Assembly (NCBI GenBank): GCA_029975215.1
Contig: JARKPO010000048.1
Location: 1-64,000, forward strand
Origin: Levilinea sp.
Lineage (GTDB): Bacteria > Chloroflexota > Anaerolineae > Anaerolineales > Anaerolineaceae
DNA length: 64,000 bases
Direction: 5' to 3'
Positions within the stretch are counted from its first letter, which is position 1, and each line of letters begins with the position of its first letter. Positions 15,731 to 24,192 of this stretch are shown piece by piece. The notes under the pieces are model-generated. The model had not been told where the DNA came from. It searched no databases and was given only the letters and a program-made list of their open reading frames with translations. Both the position numbers and the translations under genes were made by a program.

Positions 15731-15786
15731 TGCGCCTCCTATTTGAGATGCTGCCCCCCCTAAAAAAGGCCGCTCGACTGATCTAT

Positions 15787-16557
15787 CTACGGCTTCACGC
15801 CGCTGTTGCGGCGTTCCCATTCGGCCACCGCTGTTTGCACCAGTTTGCGCGCCAGCGGGTCGGTGATGGTATCTACCCCCAGGAATTTCTGGGCGCCCAC
15901 CCACACCACCACACCTTCGCGCGGGTCATCCATCAGCCGCACGGGGGGGGTGCCTTCGGGGGCTTTTTCCAAAATTTCCTGCAAAATTTCGTCAATTTGT
16001 CCGGCGATGCTGCTAGGGGCAGCCTTCACCTCTGGCTCAGCGGGTTTCTTGGCGGGTATCAGCCCCTTGAGCGGGTTGAGCGACAGGCTGGGTTTGGCGG
16101 GTTCAGCCGCGGCAGCGGCCGCAGGCAGCGGGGCGGCAGCCGGCATGGGAGCGGGCGTAGGGGCGGGGGCTGGGGGAAGGGGCACGCCCAACCAGCGCAG
16201 CCATTCACCTGCCAAGGCGGTCATGCGCTGCCGCTCTTCCAGAGGCAGGCTTTGGACGGATTCACACGGCTGACCGTGCAGTTCCACCAGCAGGCCCCGT
16301 TCCGCATCGGCCCACAGCAGCACCCCGTGCGGCGCAGCCGTGGGAGGTGCGGGGTTGGGAGCGGCTGGCTGCTCTGCTGCAGGCTGCCCGGCGGTGGGTT
16401 GAGTGTTTGGGGCGGCGGCAGCCGGGCGCGCGGGAGCCGAATCGCTGGGGCTGGGGTTTCTGCGTTCGTTCCAGAACATCACTACGGCGGCCCCGCCGAT
16501 GAATCCCACGGTGACAAACAAAAAGGCGAGCAGGAGTTCGCTGACGAAAGAGGGCAT
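15787..16557 (-). CDS. Membrane-anchored Ala/Pro-rich protein of unknown function
   Basis: The 256-residue protein has one N-terminal membrane helix (about residues 6-28, ELLLAFLFVTVGFIGGAAVV) followed by WNERR, suggesting a cytoplasmic C-terminal part. Two long Ala/Pro-rich linkers (about 35-75 and 125-165) separate small folded-looking segments, including HGVLLWADAERGLLVELHG and a last domain with AGQIDEILQEILEKAPEG and DPREGVVVWVGAQKFLGVDTI. It lies nine bases upstream of nothing recognisable in function but immediately follows mutM on the same strand. No family is recognised. Confidence 0.7.
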   Translation of the reverse strand: MPSFVSELLLAFLFVTVGFIGGAAVVMFWNERRNPSPSDSAPARPAAAAPNTQPTAGQPAAEQPAAPNPAPPTAAPHGVLLWADAERGLLVELHGQPCESVQSLPLEERQRMTALAGEWLRWLGVPLPPAPAPTPAPMPAAAPLPAAAAAAEPAKPSLSLNPLKGLIPAKKPAEPEVKAAPSSIAGQIDEILQEILEKAPEGTPPVRLMDDPREGVVVWVGAQKFLGVDTITDPLARKLVQTAVAEWERRNSGVKP

Positions 16558-16566
16558 GGCAGCCTC

Positions 16567-17391
16567 CTAATGCGGTTCCAGGGGCTGGCAGCGCGGGCAG
16601 ATGTGCGTGCCGCGCTGGCCGACGACCAGACGCTGGATGGGGGTTGCGCACACCGGACAGGGCTGACCGGTGCGCTGGTAGGCGCGAAAATTGTTCTGAA
16701 AATCGCCGCCGCGGTAGACCCAATCAATGCTGGCTCCGTTGCGCTGAATGCCGTCGCTGAGCACGGCGCGGATCGAATCCAGCAGGCGGGCGCTGTGCTG
16801 GGGCTGCAGCGCGTCCGAGCGGCTCAGCGGATGCAGCCCGGCGCGGTGGAGGGCTTCGTCGGTGTAGATATTGCCCATGCCTGCCAGAAAGCTTTGATCC
16901 AGCAGCAAGGGTTTGATCTGCCGCTGACGGGCGGTCAGACGTTGATGAAAGGCGGCGGGGGTGAGGGCTTCGTCAAAAGGTTCCGGCCCCAAATGGGCGG
17001 TGATGGTTTGCGGGAGAGGGGTGAACCACAGACGGCCAAATTTGCGCGCATCGTTGAAGGCCAGGTGCAGTCCGCCGGTGAATTGCAGAACAGCCCGGTC
17101 GTGCTTTAGCAGCGGCTGCTCGGCCCCTTCCACGCGCACATCCCCACTCATGCGCAGATGGATGAGCAGGGCGTGGGTGTTCAGGCGCAGGATCAGGAAT
17201 TTGCCGCGCCGTTCCACCGCCTCTACGGTTTGACCGGGAAGCAGGCCTTGGAATTCGGCGGCGGGTGTGGCCAAACAGCCCGGCCAAAGCAGCTCGGCGC
17301 GTTCAATTCGGCGCCCTGAGATGGGCACCCCCCCGCGTCCGCCTTCGCGCAGGGCTCGCGCTATGGTTTCAACTTCGGGCAGTTCAGGCAT
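16567..17391 (-). CDS. mutM: Formamidopyrimidine-DNA glycosylase (MutM/Fpg)
   Basis: Fpg excises 8-oxoguanine and formamidopyrimidines from DNA and nicks the site. The 274-residue protein begins MPELPEVETIAR; after Met removal the Pro is the nucleophile and the Glu the general acid. LRMSGDVRV, the helix-two-turn-helix region MGNIYTDEALHRAGLHP and a C-terminal zinc finger (CPVC...CPRC) are all present. It pairs functionally with mutY in this window. Its stop is nine bases from the start of the Ala/Pro-rich membrane protein, so cotranscription is likely. Confidence 0.96.
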   Translation of the reverse strand: MPELPEVETIARALREGGRGGVPISGRRIERAELLWPGCLATPAAEFQGLLPGQTVEAVERRGKFLILRLNTHALLIHLRMSGDVRVEGAEQPLLKHDRAVLQFTGGLHLAFNDARKFGRLWFTPLPQTITAHLGPEPFDEALTPAAFHQRLTARQRQIKPLLLDQSFLAGMGNIYTDEALHRAGLHPLSRSDALQPQHSARLLDSIRAVLSDGIQRNGASIDWVYRGGDFQNNFRAYQRTGQPCPVCATPIQRLVVGQRGTHICPRCQPLEPH

Positions 17392-17407
17392 AGGAGCGGC
17401 TTATGTT

Positions 17408-17442
17408 AAACCTCCGGCGGAAGGGCAACCTTCCGCCGGAGG
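17408..17442 (-). terminator. Intrinsic terminator after prs
   Basis: CCTCCGGCGGAAGG (17411-17424) and CCTTCCGCCGGAGG (17429-17442) form a 14-bp perfect stem with a GCAA loop on the plus strand. On the minus strand it is followed by TTTAACAT. It lies six bases after the prs stop. Confidence 0.85.
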
Positions 17443-17448
17443 AGGAGA

Positions 17449-18441
17449 CTATTCGTTGAACATTTCGCCCACGCTGCGGCCGGCGTTGGCGCGCAGGATG
17501 ACCTCTCCTAACAGCGAGGCCACCGAGAGCACGCGCAGGCGGTTGCCGAAGTGGACGGCCTTTTCGGGCGGGATGGGGATGGTGTCGGTGGTGATGAACT
17601 CACGCACGGGCAGTGCCGCCAGGCGTTCGGAGGCGTTCAGCGAGAGCATGGGGTGAACAAAGACCACGTACACATCGCGCGCGCCGTACTGCTTCACCAG
17701 ATTGACTGCCTGGGTGATGGAACCGCCGGAATCGACCTCGTCGTCCACGATGATGACATCGCGTTCAAAGACATCGCCCACCAGGTTGAGGGCCTGGGCT
17801 TTGGAGTCGTTGGCCACACGCCGTTTTTCGATGAAGGCCATAGGCACATGCAGCCCGGCAGCGAAATTGCGCGCTTTTTTGGCAAAGCCCAGATCGGCGG
17901 TGACGATGGCGGGCTTGTGCATGCGCGGCTGGATGGAGGCCAGGTAATCCACCAGAATGTGGAAGGCGGTGAGCACATCGCCAGGGATGGAGAAGAAGCC
18001 CTGAATCTGTCCGGCGTGTAGGTCGAGGGTGATGTAGCGGTCGGCCCCGGCCACTTCGATCATGTCAGCCACCAGGCGGGCGGTGATGGGCACGCGCGGC
18101 TGGTCTTTCTTGTCCGAGCGGGCGTAGCACAAATAGGGCACCACCGCCGTGACGCGCGCGGCGGAATCCAGGCGCAGGGTTTGCAGGGTGATGAGCAGTT
18201 CCATCAAATTGCGGTGGACTGGCGGAGACGTGGTTTGAATGATGAAGCAGTCCTGACCGCGCACGCTGGAATGCAGCTTAATGAACAGGTTGTCGTTGGG
18301 GAAACAAATGACATCCTGTTCGCAGACCGGCAGGCCAATATAGTTGGCAACGCGCGCGGTCAGATCCGGAGAGGCAGTTCCCGCATACAGTTTGATATCT
18401 CCGTACATCATGCGTTCGTGCCGCCCAAAAGAAACAGGCAT
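17449..18441 (-). CDS. prs: Ribose-phosphate pyrophosphokinase
   Basis: This 330-residue enzyme makes PRPP from ribose 5-phosphate and ATP for nucleotide, His and Trp synthesis. Diagnostic segments are LPYLCYARSDKKD (flexible-loop region), ITLDLHAGQIQGFF, and the PRPP-binding loop IIVDDEVDSGGSI. AAGGAG lies nine bases upstream of ATG 18441. The order on the minus strand is aspS, GNAT, prs with short gaps, so the three genes probably form one transcript that ends at the hairpin after prs. Confidence 0.95.
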   Translation of the reverse strand: MPVSFGRHERMMYGDIKLYAGTASPDLTARVANYIGLPVCEQDVICFPNDNLFIKLHSSVRGQDCFIIQTTSPPVHRNLMELLITLQTLRLDSAARVTAVVPYLCYARSDKKDQPRVPITARLVADMIEVAGADRYITLDLHAGQIQGFFSIPGDVLTAFHILVDYLASIQPRMHKPAIVTADLGFAKKARNFAAGLHVPMAFIEKRRVANDSKAQALNLVGDVFERDVIIVDDEVDSGGSITQAVNLVKQYGARDVYVVFVHPMLSLNASERLAALPVREFITTDTIPIPPEKAVHFGNRLRVLSVASLLGEVILRANAGRSVGEMFNE

Positions 18442-18453
18442 AGGGGATGCTCC

Positions 18454-19002
18454 TTATTCAACGGGCCGTTGAGCGGCCCATTCTGATCTTAAAACGCCCA
18501 TGAGCAGCGTGTCGCCGTATTCTCCGTCAAGATAGCAATCCTGCCTCAGACGGCCTTCGAGGACATAGCCCGCTTTTTCATAGGCGCGGATACCCCGTTT
18601 GTTGCGTGCATCCACACGCAAGTACACCCGGTTGAGGTTCAGCGTGTTAAAGGCAAAGCGCAGCATTAAACCCATCACTTCTGTGCCGTAGCCTTGATTC
18701 CAATACTCTTTTTCGCCAATCACCAAACCTACCTCGGCGTGGCGGCTGACCCAGTTGAAATTCATCAGACCAATATTGCCGATGATCTGCCAGCCTTCGG
18801 GGGTGCGCACTTCAATGGCCATCGGGCGTTCGTAGGGATCGCGGGTGATCATACTCTCGTACCAGCTTTGCTCCTGGGCGGCGGACATGGGCAGAATATG
18901 GCCCAGGTAGTGGCGCACGTCCGGGTCATTAAACCAGGTGACAAAGCGCGGGATGTCTTCGCGTTCAATGGCGCGCAGCCGGATACGGTCTCCAAAAATC
19001 AC
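18454..19002 (-). CDS. GNAT family acetyltransferase, RimJ/RimL type
   Basis: This 182-residue protein starts with GTG and IFGDRIRLRAIEREDIPRFV, the RimJ/RimL/SpeG-like opening. It continues with IGLVIGEKEYWNQGYGTEVM (Q-x-x-G-x-G acetyl-CoA loop) and NKRGIRAYEKAGYVLEGRLR. Members acetylate N-terminal residues of ribosomal proteins, polyamines or antibiotics; the substrate here is unknown. AAGGAAGG precedes the GTG. It sits 12 bases after aspS and 12 bases before prs. Confidence 0.87.
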   Translation of the reverse strand: MIFGDRIRLRAIEREDIPRFVTWFNDPDVRHYLGHILPMSAAQEQSWYESMITRDPYERPMAIEVRTPEGWQIIGNIGLMNFNWVSRHAEVGLVIGEKEYWNQGYGTEVMGLMLRFAFNTLNLNRVYLRVDARNKRGIRAYEKAGYVLEGRLRQDCYLDGEYGDTLLMGVLRSEWAAQRPVE

Positions 19003-19014
19003 GATAGCCTTCCT

Positions 19015-20334
19015 TTACGGGTTCAGCCGGGTAGGCCCGCGGAAGATGTACACCGTTTCGCGGATGTTGTTGATGCCCAGCATGACCATCATAAAGCGCG
19101 AGAGGCCCAGGCCAAAGCCGCCGTGTGAGGGGCAGCCGTAGCGGAAGAAGTCCAAATAGAACTGGATGGGCTCCTGGTGCAGTCCCTTTTCAAAGGCTTG
19201 CTTAAGCAAGATGTCGGGGCGGTGTTCTCGCTGGGCACCGGTGGCAATTTCCAGGCCGCCAGCGATGAGATCAAAGCTCTTGGTCAAATCAGGGCGGTCG
19301 GCGTGGCGCATGTGGTAGAAGGGGCGCACGGTGATCGGCCAGTCAATCAGGAAGAAGAAATCATGGTCGTAGGTTTTCTTGACGTAATCGGCCATGGCGC
19401 GCTCACCGCCGGGGTCCAGATCACCCTTCTTTTCGGGCGGCAGGGCATAGCCCACCTGTTTGAGAATGGCGTAGGCGTCGTGCATGCTGATGCGCGGGAA
19501 AGGCACGGTGGGCACGTTGATTTCCACACCCAGCTTCTCACGAATTTGGTCGCCGTGCTTGTCTTTGACCACCTGATAGACGTACTGGATCCAGCGCTCG
19601 GTGAAGGCCATGACATCTTCATGCGAGTCAATCCAGGACATTTCCATATCCACGCCGGTGAACTCGGTCATGTGGCGCGAGGTAAAGGAGGGGTCGGCAC
19701 GGAAGACGGGGCCGATTTCAAATACGCGCTCAAACCCGGCGGCCATCGCCATTTGTTTGTAGAACTGCGGCGATTGGGCCAGATAGGCTTTGCGATCGAA
19801 ATAGGCCACCTCAAACAATTCTGCGCCCGATTCCGAGGGGGTACCCATGATCTTGGGTGAGTGAATTTCCATGAAATCGTGCTGCAGCCAGTATTCACGC
19901 ATGGCCTGTTCCACGGTCGTCTGCACGGTAAAGAGCAGCAGGTTCTCGGCACGGCGCAGATCCAGATAGCGCCAGTCCAGGCGAAAATCAATAGAAGGCA
20001 GGCTGTCGCCAAACGGCTCAAAGGGCACGGGGGATTCGGCGGCGTTGACCACTTCCAGGCTTTCCAATTGAATCTCGAGGCCGTTCAGTTTGACGATTTC
20101 GTTGTCAATCACCGTACCGGTGATAGTGACCGCGCTTTCGGTGCCGAGGGTGGAAATGCGTTCGGCCAGGGCCGGATCATTCGCCTTCCAGAAGGCCACC
20201 TGCACCAGGCCGGTGCGGTCGCGGATGATGAGAAACTGCATTTTCTTCTGATCGCGCAGGGTTTGCAGCCAGCCCTGAACGGTCACTTTTTGGCCGATAA
20301 ACTCGCGCAGGCGGTGGATAGGGGTGCGTTCCAT
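19015..20334 (-). CDS. aspS: Aspartyl-tRNA synthetase, archaeal-type (likely non-discriminating)
   Basis: The 439-residue enzyme has an N-terminal OB anticodon-binding domain (VTVQGWLQTLRDQKKMQFLIIRDRTG) and a class II core. Motif 2 is FEIGPVFRADPSFTSRHMTEFTGVDMEM and motif 3 is GGFGLGLSRFMMVML. The KAYLAQSPQFYKQ block is the AspRS form rather than the SGQL form of AsnRS. It lacks the large GAD insertion of bacterial AspRS (about 590 residues), so it is the short archaeal type, whose members often also charge tRNA-Asn. ATG 20334 has GAGGAGAAAAACCGT upstream. Confidence 0.9.
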   Translation of the reverse strand: MERTPIHRLREFIGQKVTVQGWLQTLRDQKKMQFLIIRDRTGLVQVAFWKANDPALAERISTLGTESAVTITGTVIDNEIVKLNGLEIQLESLEVVNAAESPVPFEPFGDSLPSIDFRLDWRYLDLRRAENLLLFTVQTTVEQAMREYWLQHDFMEIHSPKIMGTPSESGAELFEVAYFDRKAYLAQSPQFYKQMAMAAGFERVFEIGPVFRADPSFTSRHMTEFTGVDMEMSWIDSHEDVMAFTERWIQYVYQVVKDKHGDQIREKLGVEINVPTVPFPRISMHDAYAILKQVGYALPPEKKGDLDPGGERAMADYVKKTYDHDFFFLIDWPITVRPFYHMRHADRPDLTKSFDLIAGGLEIATGAQREHRPDILLKQAFEKGLHQEPIQFYLDFFRYGCPSHGGFGLGLSRFMMVMLGINNIRETVYIFRGPTRLNP

Positions 20335-20418
20335 ACGGTTTTTCTCCTCAGCATGATATGAGCACAATAAGCACGCTCTTATTTTAACGCATGGAAGCCC
20401 TGAAACGGGATGCAATTT

Positions 20419-21411
20419 TCATCCATTTGAAGACCCGCTTTGGGCCGGGTGGGCCTGGCGCAGCAATTTTTCCACTGCCTGGCTGGGAGAAAGCTGGCGC
20501 TGGAGCAGGGCTTCAATGGCGGCTTCGTAGTCCGCTGCGGGCAGACGCCGGTGGAATTCTTCGGCCAGAGTGCTGCGCAGACGATCTTCCAATTCGTGGG
20601 TCAGGCGGGCGCGGTCGCGGCTGTGCCATTCTCCGCTGGTACGCAGGTGTTGGGCGTGCTGCTGGACGGCGGCAATGACCTCGGCGATGCCCTGGGCCTG
20701 GGCGGCCACCGTGCGCAGCACGGGAACCTGCCAGCCCTGGTGTGCCAGCGGGTCGCGCCCGGGGTTGGCCAACTCCAGCATCATGCGCAGGGCGCGTTCG
20801 GTGTTATCTGCGCCGGGCAAGTCGGCTTTATTCACCACCAGAATGTCGGCGATTTCCAGAATACCAGCTTTGATGGCCTGAATATCATCCCCCAGCCCGG
20901 GGGCCTCCACCACCAGGGTGGTGTGGGCCAGGCGGGCGATATCCACCTCAGACTGCCCCGCGCCGACTGTTTCGATGAGGATCATATCAAAACCAGCGGC
21001 GTCCAATACCTGCACGGCGGCGGCGGTGGCGCGCGCCAGCCCGCCTAAAGCCCCGCGTGAGGCCATTGAACGGATGAACACACCCGGGTCGCCGCTCAGG
21101 TCGCGCATACGCACACGGTCGCCCAGCAAAGCACCGCCGCTGAAGGGGCTGGAAGGGTCCACGGCCACAATGGCCACCCGTAGGGGAGGCATGCCTTGGG
21201 GGGGGCGGCGCAGGGCCAGGGCGAGCTGGTTCACCAGAGAAGATTTGCCGGTTCCGGGGGAGCCGGTGATGCCCACCAGGTGGGCACGGCCGGTGTGCGG
21301 GTACAGCGCGTCCAGCCCGGCCCGTCCGGCGGGGGTATCGTTTTCCACTTGCGAAAGCAGGCGAGCTAATGCCAGCCGCTCGCCTGCCAGAAGAGCTTCT
21401 ACGAGGGACAT
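20419..21411 (-). CDS. meaB: Methylmalonyl-CoA mutase-associated GTPase MeaB
   Basis: MeaB (ArgK-like G3E GTPase) protects and reloads methylmalonyl-CoA mutase with adenosylcobalamin. The 330-residue protein has a P-loop GITGSPGTGKSSLVNQLA near residue 50, VAVDPSSPFSGGALLGDRVRM, the switch-like ETVGAGQSEVDIA, and the base-specificity motif VVNKADLPGADN. It follows the B12-binding subunit gene by eight bases, a classical pairing. The large mutase subunit is not in this window. Confidence 0.95.
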   Translation of the reverse strand: MSLVEALLAGERLALARLLSQVENDTPAGRAGLDALYPHTGRAHLVGITGSPGTGKSSLVNQLALALRRPPQGMPPLRVAIVAVDPSSPFSGGALLGDRVRMRDLSGDPGVFIRSMASRGALGGLARATAAAVQVLDAAGFDMILIETVGAGQSEVDIARLAHTTLVVEAPGLGDDIQAIKAGILEIADILVVNKADLPGADNTERALRMMLELANPGRDPLAHQGWQVPVLRTVAAQAQGIAEVIAAVQQHAQHLRTSGEWHSRDRARLTHELEDRLRSTLAEEFHRRLPAADYEAAIEALLQRQLSPSQAVEKLLRQAHPAQSGSSNG

Positions 21412-21419
21412 GGAGAGGG

Positions 21420-21824
21420 TTATGCGGCCACGCCGTGCAGGGCGTTCTGAATGTCTGCGACGATTTGGCTGGTGGCAGAGCCGGGGCCGTACACGGCGGC
21501 CACACCCTTTTCACGCAAGGCGGCGGCGTCATTTTCGGGGATGATCCCGCCCACGAACACGCGCACGTTGCTTTGCCCGTTGGCGCGCAGCAGTTCCACC
21601 ACCCGCGGCACCAGGGTCATATGCGCGCCGGAGAGGATGGAAATGCCGACTACATCCACATCTTCCTGCAAAGCCGCTTCGGCGATCATCTCGGGGGTCT
21701 GGCGGAGGCCGGTGTAGATCACTTCCATGCCGGCATCGCGCAGGGCGCGAGCCACCACCTTGGCCCCGCGGTCGTGCCCATCCAGGCCAGGTTTGGCGAT
21801 TAAAACGCGAATTTTGCGCTCCAT
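21420..21824 (-). CDS. Methylmalonyl-CoA mutase cobalamin-binding subunit
   Basis: This 134-residue stand-alone domain binds cobalamin base-off, His-on. It shows [22 protein letters not shown] with the D-x-H-x-x-G motif near residue 15, then [19 protein letters not shown] and [20 protein letters not shown]. It would pair with a separate catalytic subunit of methylmalonyl-CoA (or a related acyl-CoA) mutase. GGGAGTGATAC precedes the ATG. With meaB it forms a two-gene operon from the TTGATC-17-TATAAT promoter. Confidence 0.93.
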   Translation of the reverse strand: MERKIRVLIAKPGLDGHDRGAKVVARALRDAGMEVIYTGLRQTPEMIAEAALQEDVDVVGISILSGAHMTLVPRVVELLRANGQSNVRVFVGGIIPENDAAALREKGVAAVYGPGSATSQIVADIQNALHGVAA

Positions 21825-21862
21825 GTATCACTCCCACACAAAAATAGGATCAGGCTTCATTG

Positions 21863-21891
21863 ATTATACCCGCGCCCCACAAGGCGATCAA
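21863..21891 (-). promoter_or_regulatory. Promoter for the B12 subunit / meaB operon
   Basis: On the minus strand TTGATC (21891-21886), 17 bases, TATAAT (21868-21863), about 39 bases upstream of the start codon. It lies in the divergent region shared with the chelatase genes. Confidence 0.55.
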
Positions 21892-21976
21892 CACACCGCC
21901 GCGGAGTCGGTTCGTTTATCGAGCAATAACAGGACAAAAGTCATGCACTTTGCAAGCCTGTAAGTTGTGCTTAAGG

Positions 21977-22005
21977 TTGCGAGCGCTGGGGTGTGGTGGT
22001 ACACT
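21977..22005 (+). promoter_or_regulatory. Candidate promoter for the chelatase genes
   Basis: TTGCGA at 21977-21982, 17 bases, TACACT at 22000-22005, about 30 bases ahead of the start at 22037. Box quality is moderate. Confidence 0.42.
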
Positions 22006-22036
22006 TCAAACGAACCTGAATTGAGGACAATGCCCT

Positions 22037-23137
22037 ATGCCCGTGATCTATCCATTTACCGCGATTGTTGGTCAGGAACGCATGAAGCGCGCTCTGGTGT
22101 TAAACGCCGTGGACCCGCGCATTGGCGGTGTGCTCATCCGCGGAGAGCGCGGCACAGCCAAATCCACGGCGGCGCGTGCTCTGGCAGCTTTGCTGCCCAA
22201 TGTGCGGGTGGTCAGCGATTGCCGCTTTGGCTGCGACCCTGCCAAGCCGGACGCCTGGTGCACGGAATGCCGTGAGCGCGTGGGGCGCGGTGAAGAGCTG
22301 CCTTCTTCAGAACGGCCCACCCCTTTCATTAACCTGCCCGTTTCTGCCACCGAAGACCGTGTGGTGGGCACGCTGGACATTGAAAAGGCCATCAAGAAGG
22401 GCGAACGCGCTTTTGAACCGGGGGTTTTGGCAGCAGCCAACCGTGGTTTGCTGTACATTGATGAAGTCAACCTGCTGGACGATCATGTGGTGGATGTGCT
22501 GCTGGATTCGGCGGCAATGGGCATGAACATCGTGGAGCGCGAAGGAATCTCTTTCTCGCACCCGGCGCGCTTCATCCTGGTGGGCACGATGAACCCGGAA
22601 GAAGGCGATCTGCGCCCGCAGCTTTTGGACCGCTTTGCCTTTTCAGTGGATATTTTCGGCATTCGCAGCGCCCGCGAACGGGTGCAGATTATGGAACAGA
22701 ACCTGGCCTATGAGAACAACGCCCAGGCTTTCCGCGATCATTGGATGCCGCGCGAAATTGACCTCTCGCATCAGATTGAGGCGGCACGCGGGCTGGTGGA
22801 TCAGGTGGGCTTTACCAAGCGCGACCTGCTCTCCATCGCCTCGCTGACGGCTTCTTTAAACGTGGAAGGCCACCGCGCTGATCTGGTGATTCTGAAGGCG
22901 GCGCGCGCCCAGGCTGCTTTTGAAGGGCGCACCATGATCACCGACCGCGATATTGCCATCGGCGCCGAGTTGGCCCTGCCTCACCGTCTGAAACGCGGCC
23001 CGTTCTCGCAGTCGGAAATGAGCATGGAAGAACTGCACGAGCGCATCGAGCAGCTGCAAGGCTCCAGCAGCGCCGGCACACCTTCGGAACCGTCGGAAGA
23101 AAAGAGCGAGGAATCTACCTCGCAAAAAAAAAGTTAA
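22037..23137 (+). CDS. Chelatase AAA+ subunit (ChlI/BchI-like)
   Basis: This 366-residue AAA+ ATPase resembles the I subunit of magnesium/cobalt chelatases. Walker A is GERGTAKSTAARAL, a Cys-rich insertion (CRFGCDPAKPDAWCTEC) follows as in BchI, and Walker B is LLYIDEVNLLDDHVVDVLL. The last ~40 residues are acidic, Ser/Pro-rich (SSSAGTPSEPSEEKSEESTS), like the linker found before the integrin domain of D subunits. The gene ends in a nine-A run, and the -1 frame runs without stop into the downstream VWA gene. Which metal is inserted is unknown because no CobN/ChlH partner is seen. Confidence 0.92.
   Translation: MPVIYPFTAIVGQERMKRALVLNAVDPRIGGVLIRGERGTAKSTAARALAALLPNVRVVSDCRFGCDPAKPDAWCTECRERVGRGEELPSSERPTPFINLPVSATEDRVVGTLDIEKAIKKGERAFEPGVLAAANRGLLYIDEVNLLDDHVVDVLLDSAAMGMNIVEREGISFSHPARFILVGTMNPEEGDLRPQLLDRFAFSVDIFGIRSARERVQIMEQNLAYENNAQAFRDHWMPREIDLSHQIEAARGLVDQVGFTKRDLLSIASLTASLNVEGHRADLVILKAARAQAAFEGRTMITDRDIAIGAELALPHRLKRGPFSQSEMSMEELHERIEQLQGSSSAGTPSEPSEEKSEESTSQKKS
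23107..23134 (+). promoter_or_regulatory. Candidate programmed -1 frameshift site joining chelatase I and VWA
   Basis: Nine A residues at 23124-23132 contain the in-frame slippery form A-AAA-AAA (23125-23131). A GAGGAA resembling a Shine-Dalgarno lies at 23108-23113, about 12 bases upstream, and CGAGG (23107-23111) can pair with CCTCG (23118-23122). The zero frame stops at 23135-23137. The -1 frame is open through to the VWA gene. Frameshifting in chlD-type chelatase genes is established for other prokaryotes; use of this site is inferred. Confidence 0.6.
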
Positions 23138-23157
23138 CTGACGGCCAGCAAGAGGAA

Positions 23158-24108
23158 TTGAGTGAGCAGGGGCGGGTTGAGCCCTCGGAAAAGAACCCGT
23201 TCGACGACCGCAACGCTTATTGGTGGGACGGCGGCCAAAAAGTAAAAACGGGCGAGGTGTTTGACCCCCGCCGCCTGGATACTCCCCTGGACAAGATGGT
23301 GCGGCGCCATGCGGGACGGCGCTCGCGCACGCACACCGAGCGCAAGCGTGGACGCTATGTGCAGGCCCGCCCCGCCAATGGGGACACCACCGATATCGCT
23401 TTTGACGCCACCATCCGCACGGCTGCGCCGTTTCAAATCCGGCGCGCCGAACAGCGGCAGCAGGTGGCGTTTGCCATTCAGCACGCAGATTTAATGAAAA
23501 AGGTGCGCGTGCGGCGCATGGCCAACCTGGTGCTCTTCCTGGTGGATGCCTCCTGGTCGATGGCGGTGGCCGAGCGCATGGCTGCCACCAAGGGGGCCAT
23601 CCTCTCTCTGCTGACGGATGCTTACCAGCGCCGCGACCGCGTGGGGCTGATCGTGTTCCAAAAGGACCGCGCCACCCTGGTGCTGCCGCCCACCAACTCG
23701 GTGCAACTGGCCCAGCGCGCTCTGCGCGACATCCCCATCGGCGGCAAGACCCCGCTTTCTGCCGGGCTGCAGCTGGCCCATGATGTGCTGCGGCGCGAAA
23801 AGCTCTTTCACCCAGATGTGATGCCGCTGCTGCTGGTGCTCACCGATGGGGCGGGCAACGTTTCGATGGGCCACCTGCCGCCGCAGGAAGAATCCAACCG
23901 CGTGGCTGAGATGATCGCCATGGAGCACATTCACAGCGTGGTGATTAATATGGAACATCAGGCCTTTGATCAGGGCCTGGCGCAAACCCTGGCCGAGCAT
24001 TTGAACGCGGCCTGTTACTCGCTGACCGAACTTAAGGCGGAGAATCTGTATTACACCGTGCGTCAGGAGATGCATCAGGCCAACGCCAAAGCCGAAGACG
24101 GGCGGTAA
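23158..24108 (+). CDS. Chelatase VWA-domain part (ChlD C-terminal-like)
   Basis: This 316-residue region is an integrin-I/VWA domain with a basic N-terminal part (RRHAGRRSRTHTERKRGRYVQ). The MIDAS motif D-x-S-x-S reads VDASWSMAVAERMAATKGA, with a Thr-loop GKTPLSAGL and the Asp motif LTDGAGN. In Mg/Co chelatases this domain is the C-terminal half of subunit D. The only nearby start is a TTG at 23158 with GAGGAA almost touching it, so independent initiation looks poor. The frame is open upstream to the poly-A run, so the protein may be made mainly as a -1 frameshift fusion with the AAA+ subunit. Confidence 0.88.
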   Translation: MSEQGRVEPSEKNPFDDRNAYWWDGGQKVKTGEVFDPRRLDTPLDKMVRRHAGRRSRTHTERKRGRYVQARPANGDTTDIAFDATIRTAAPFQIRRAEQRQQVAFAIQHADLMKKVRVRRMANLVLFLVDASWSMAVAERMAATKGAILSLLTDAYQRRDRVGLIVFQKDRATLVLPPTNSVQLAQRALRDIPIGGKTPLSAGLQLAHDVLRREKLFHPDVMPLLLVLTDGAGNVSMGHLPPQEESNRVAEMIAMEHIHSVVINMEHQAFDQGLAQTLAEHLNAACYSLTELKAENLYYTVRQEMHQANAKAEDGR

Positions 24109-24192
24109 GCCGCCCCCCACGGCGGTCGGGCGGGGTGTGTCCCTTGCCTTCGCTTTGGGGTGGTGTTATCATGGGGTACAAGGAGAACTTGG

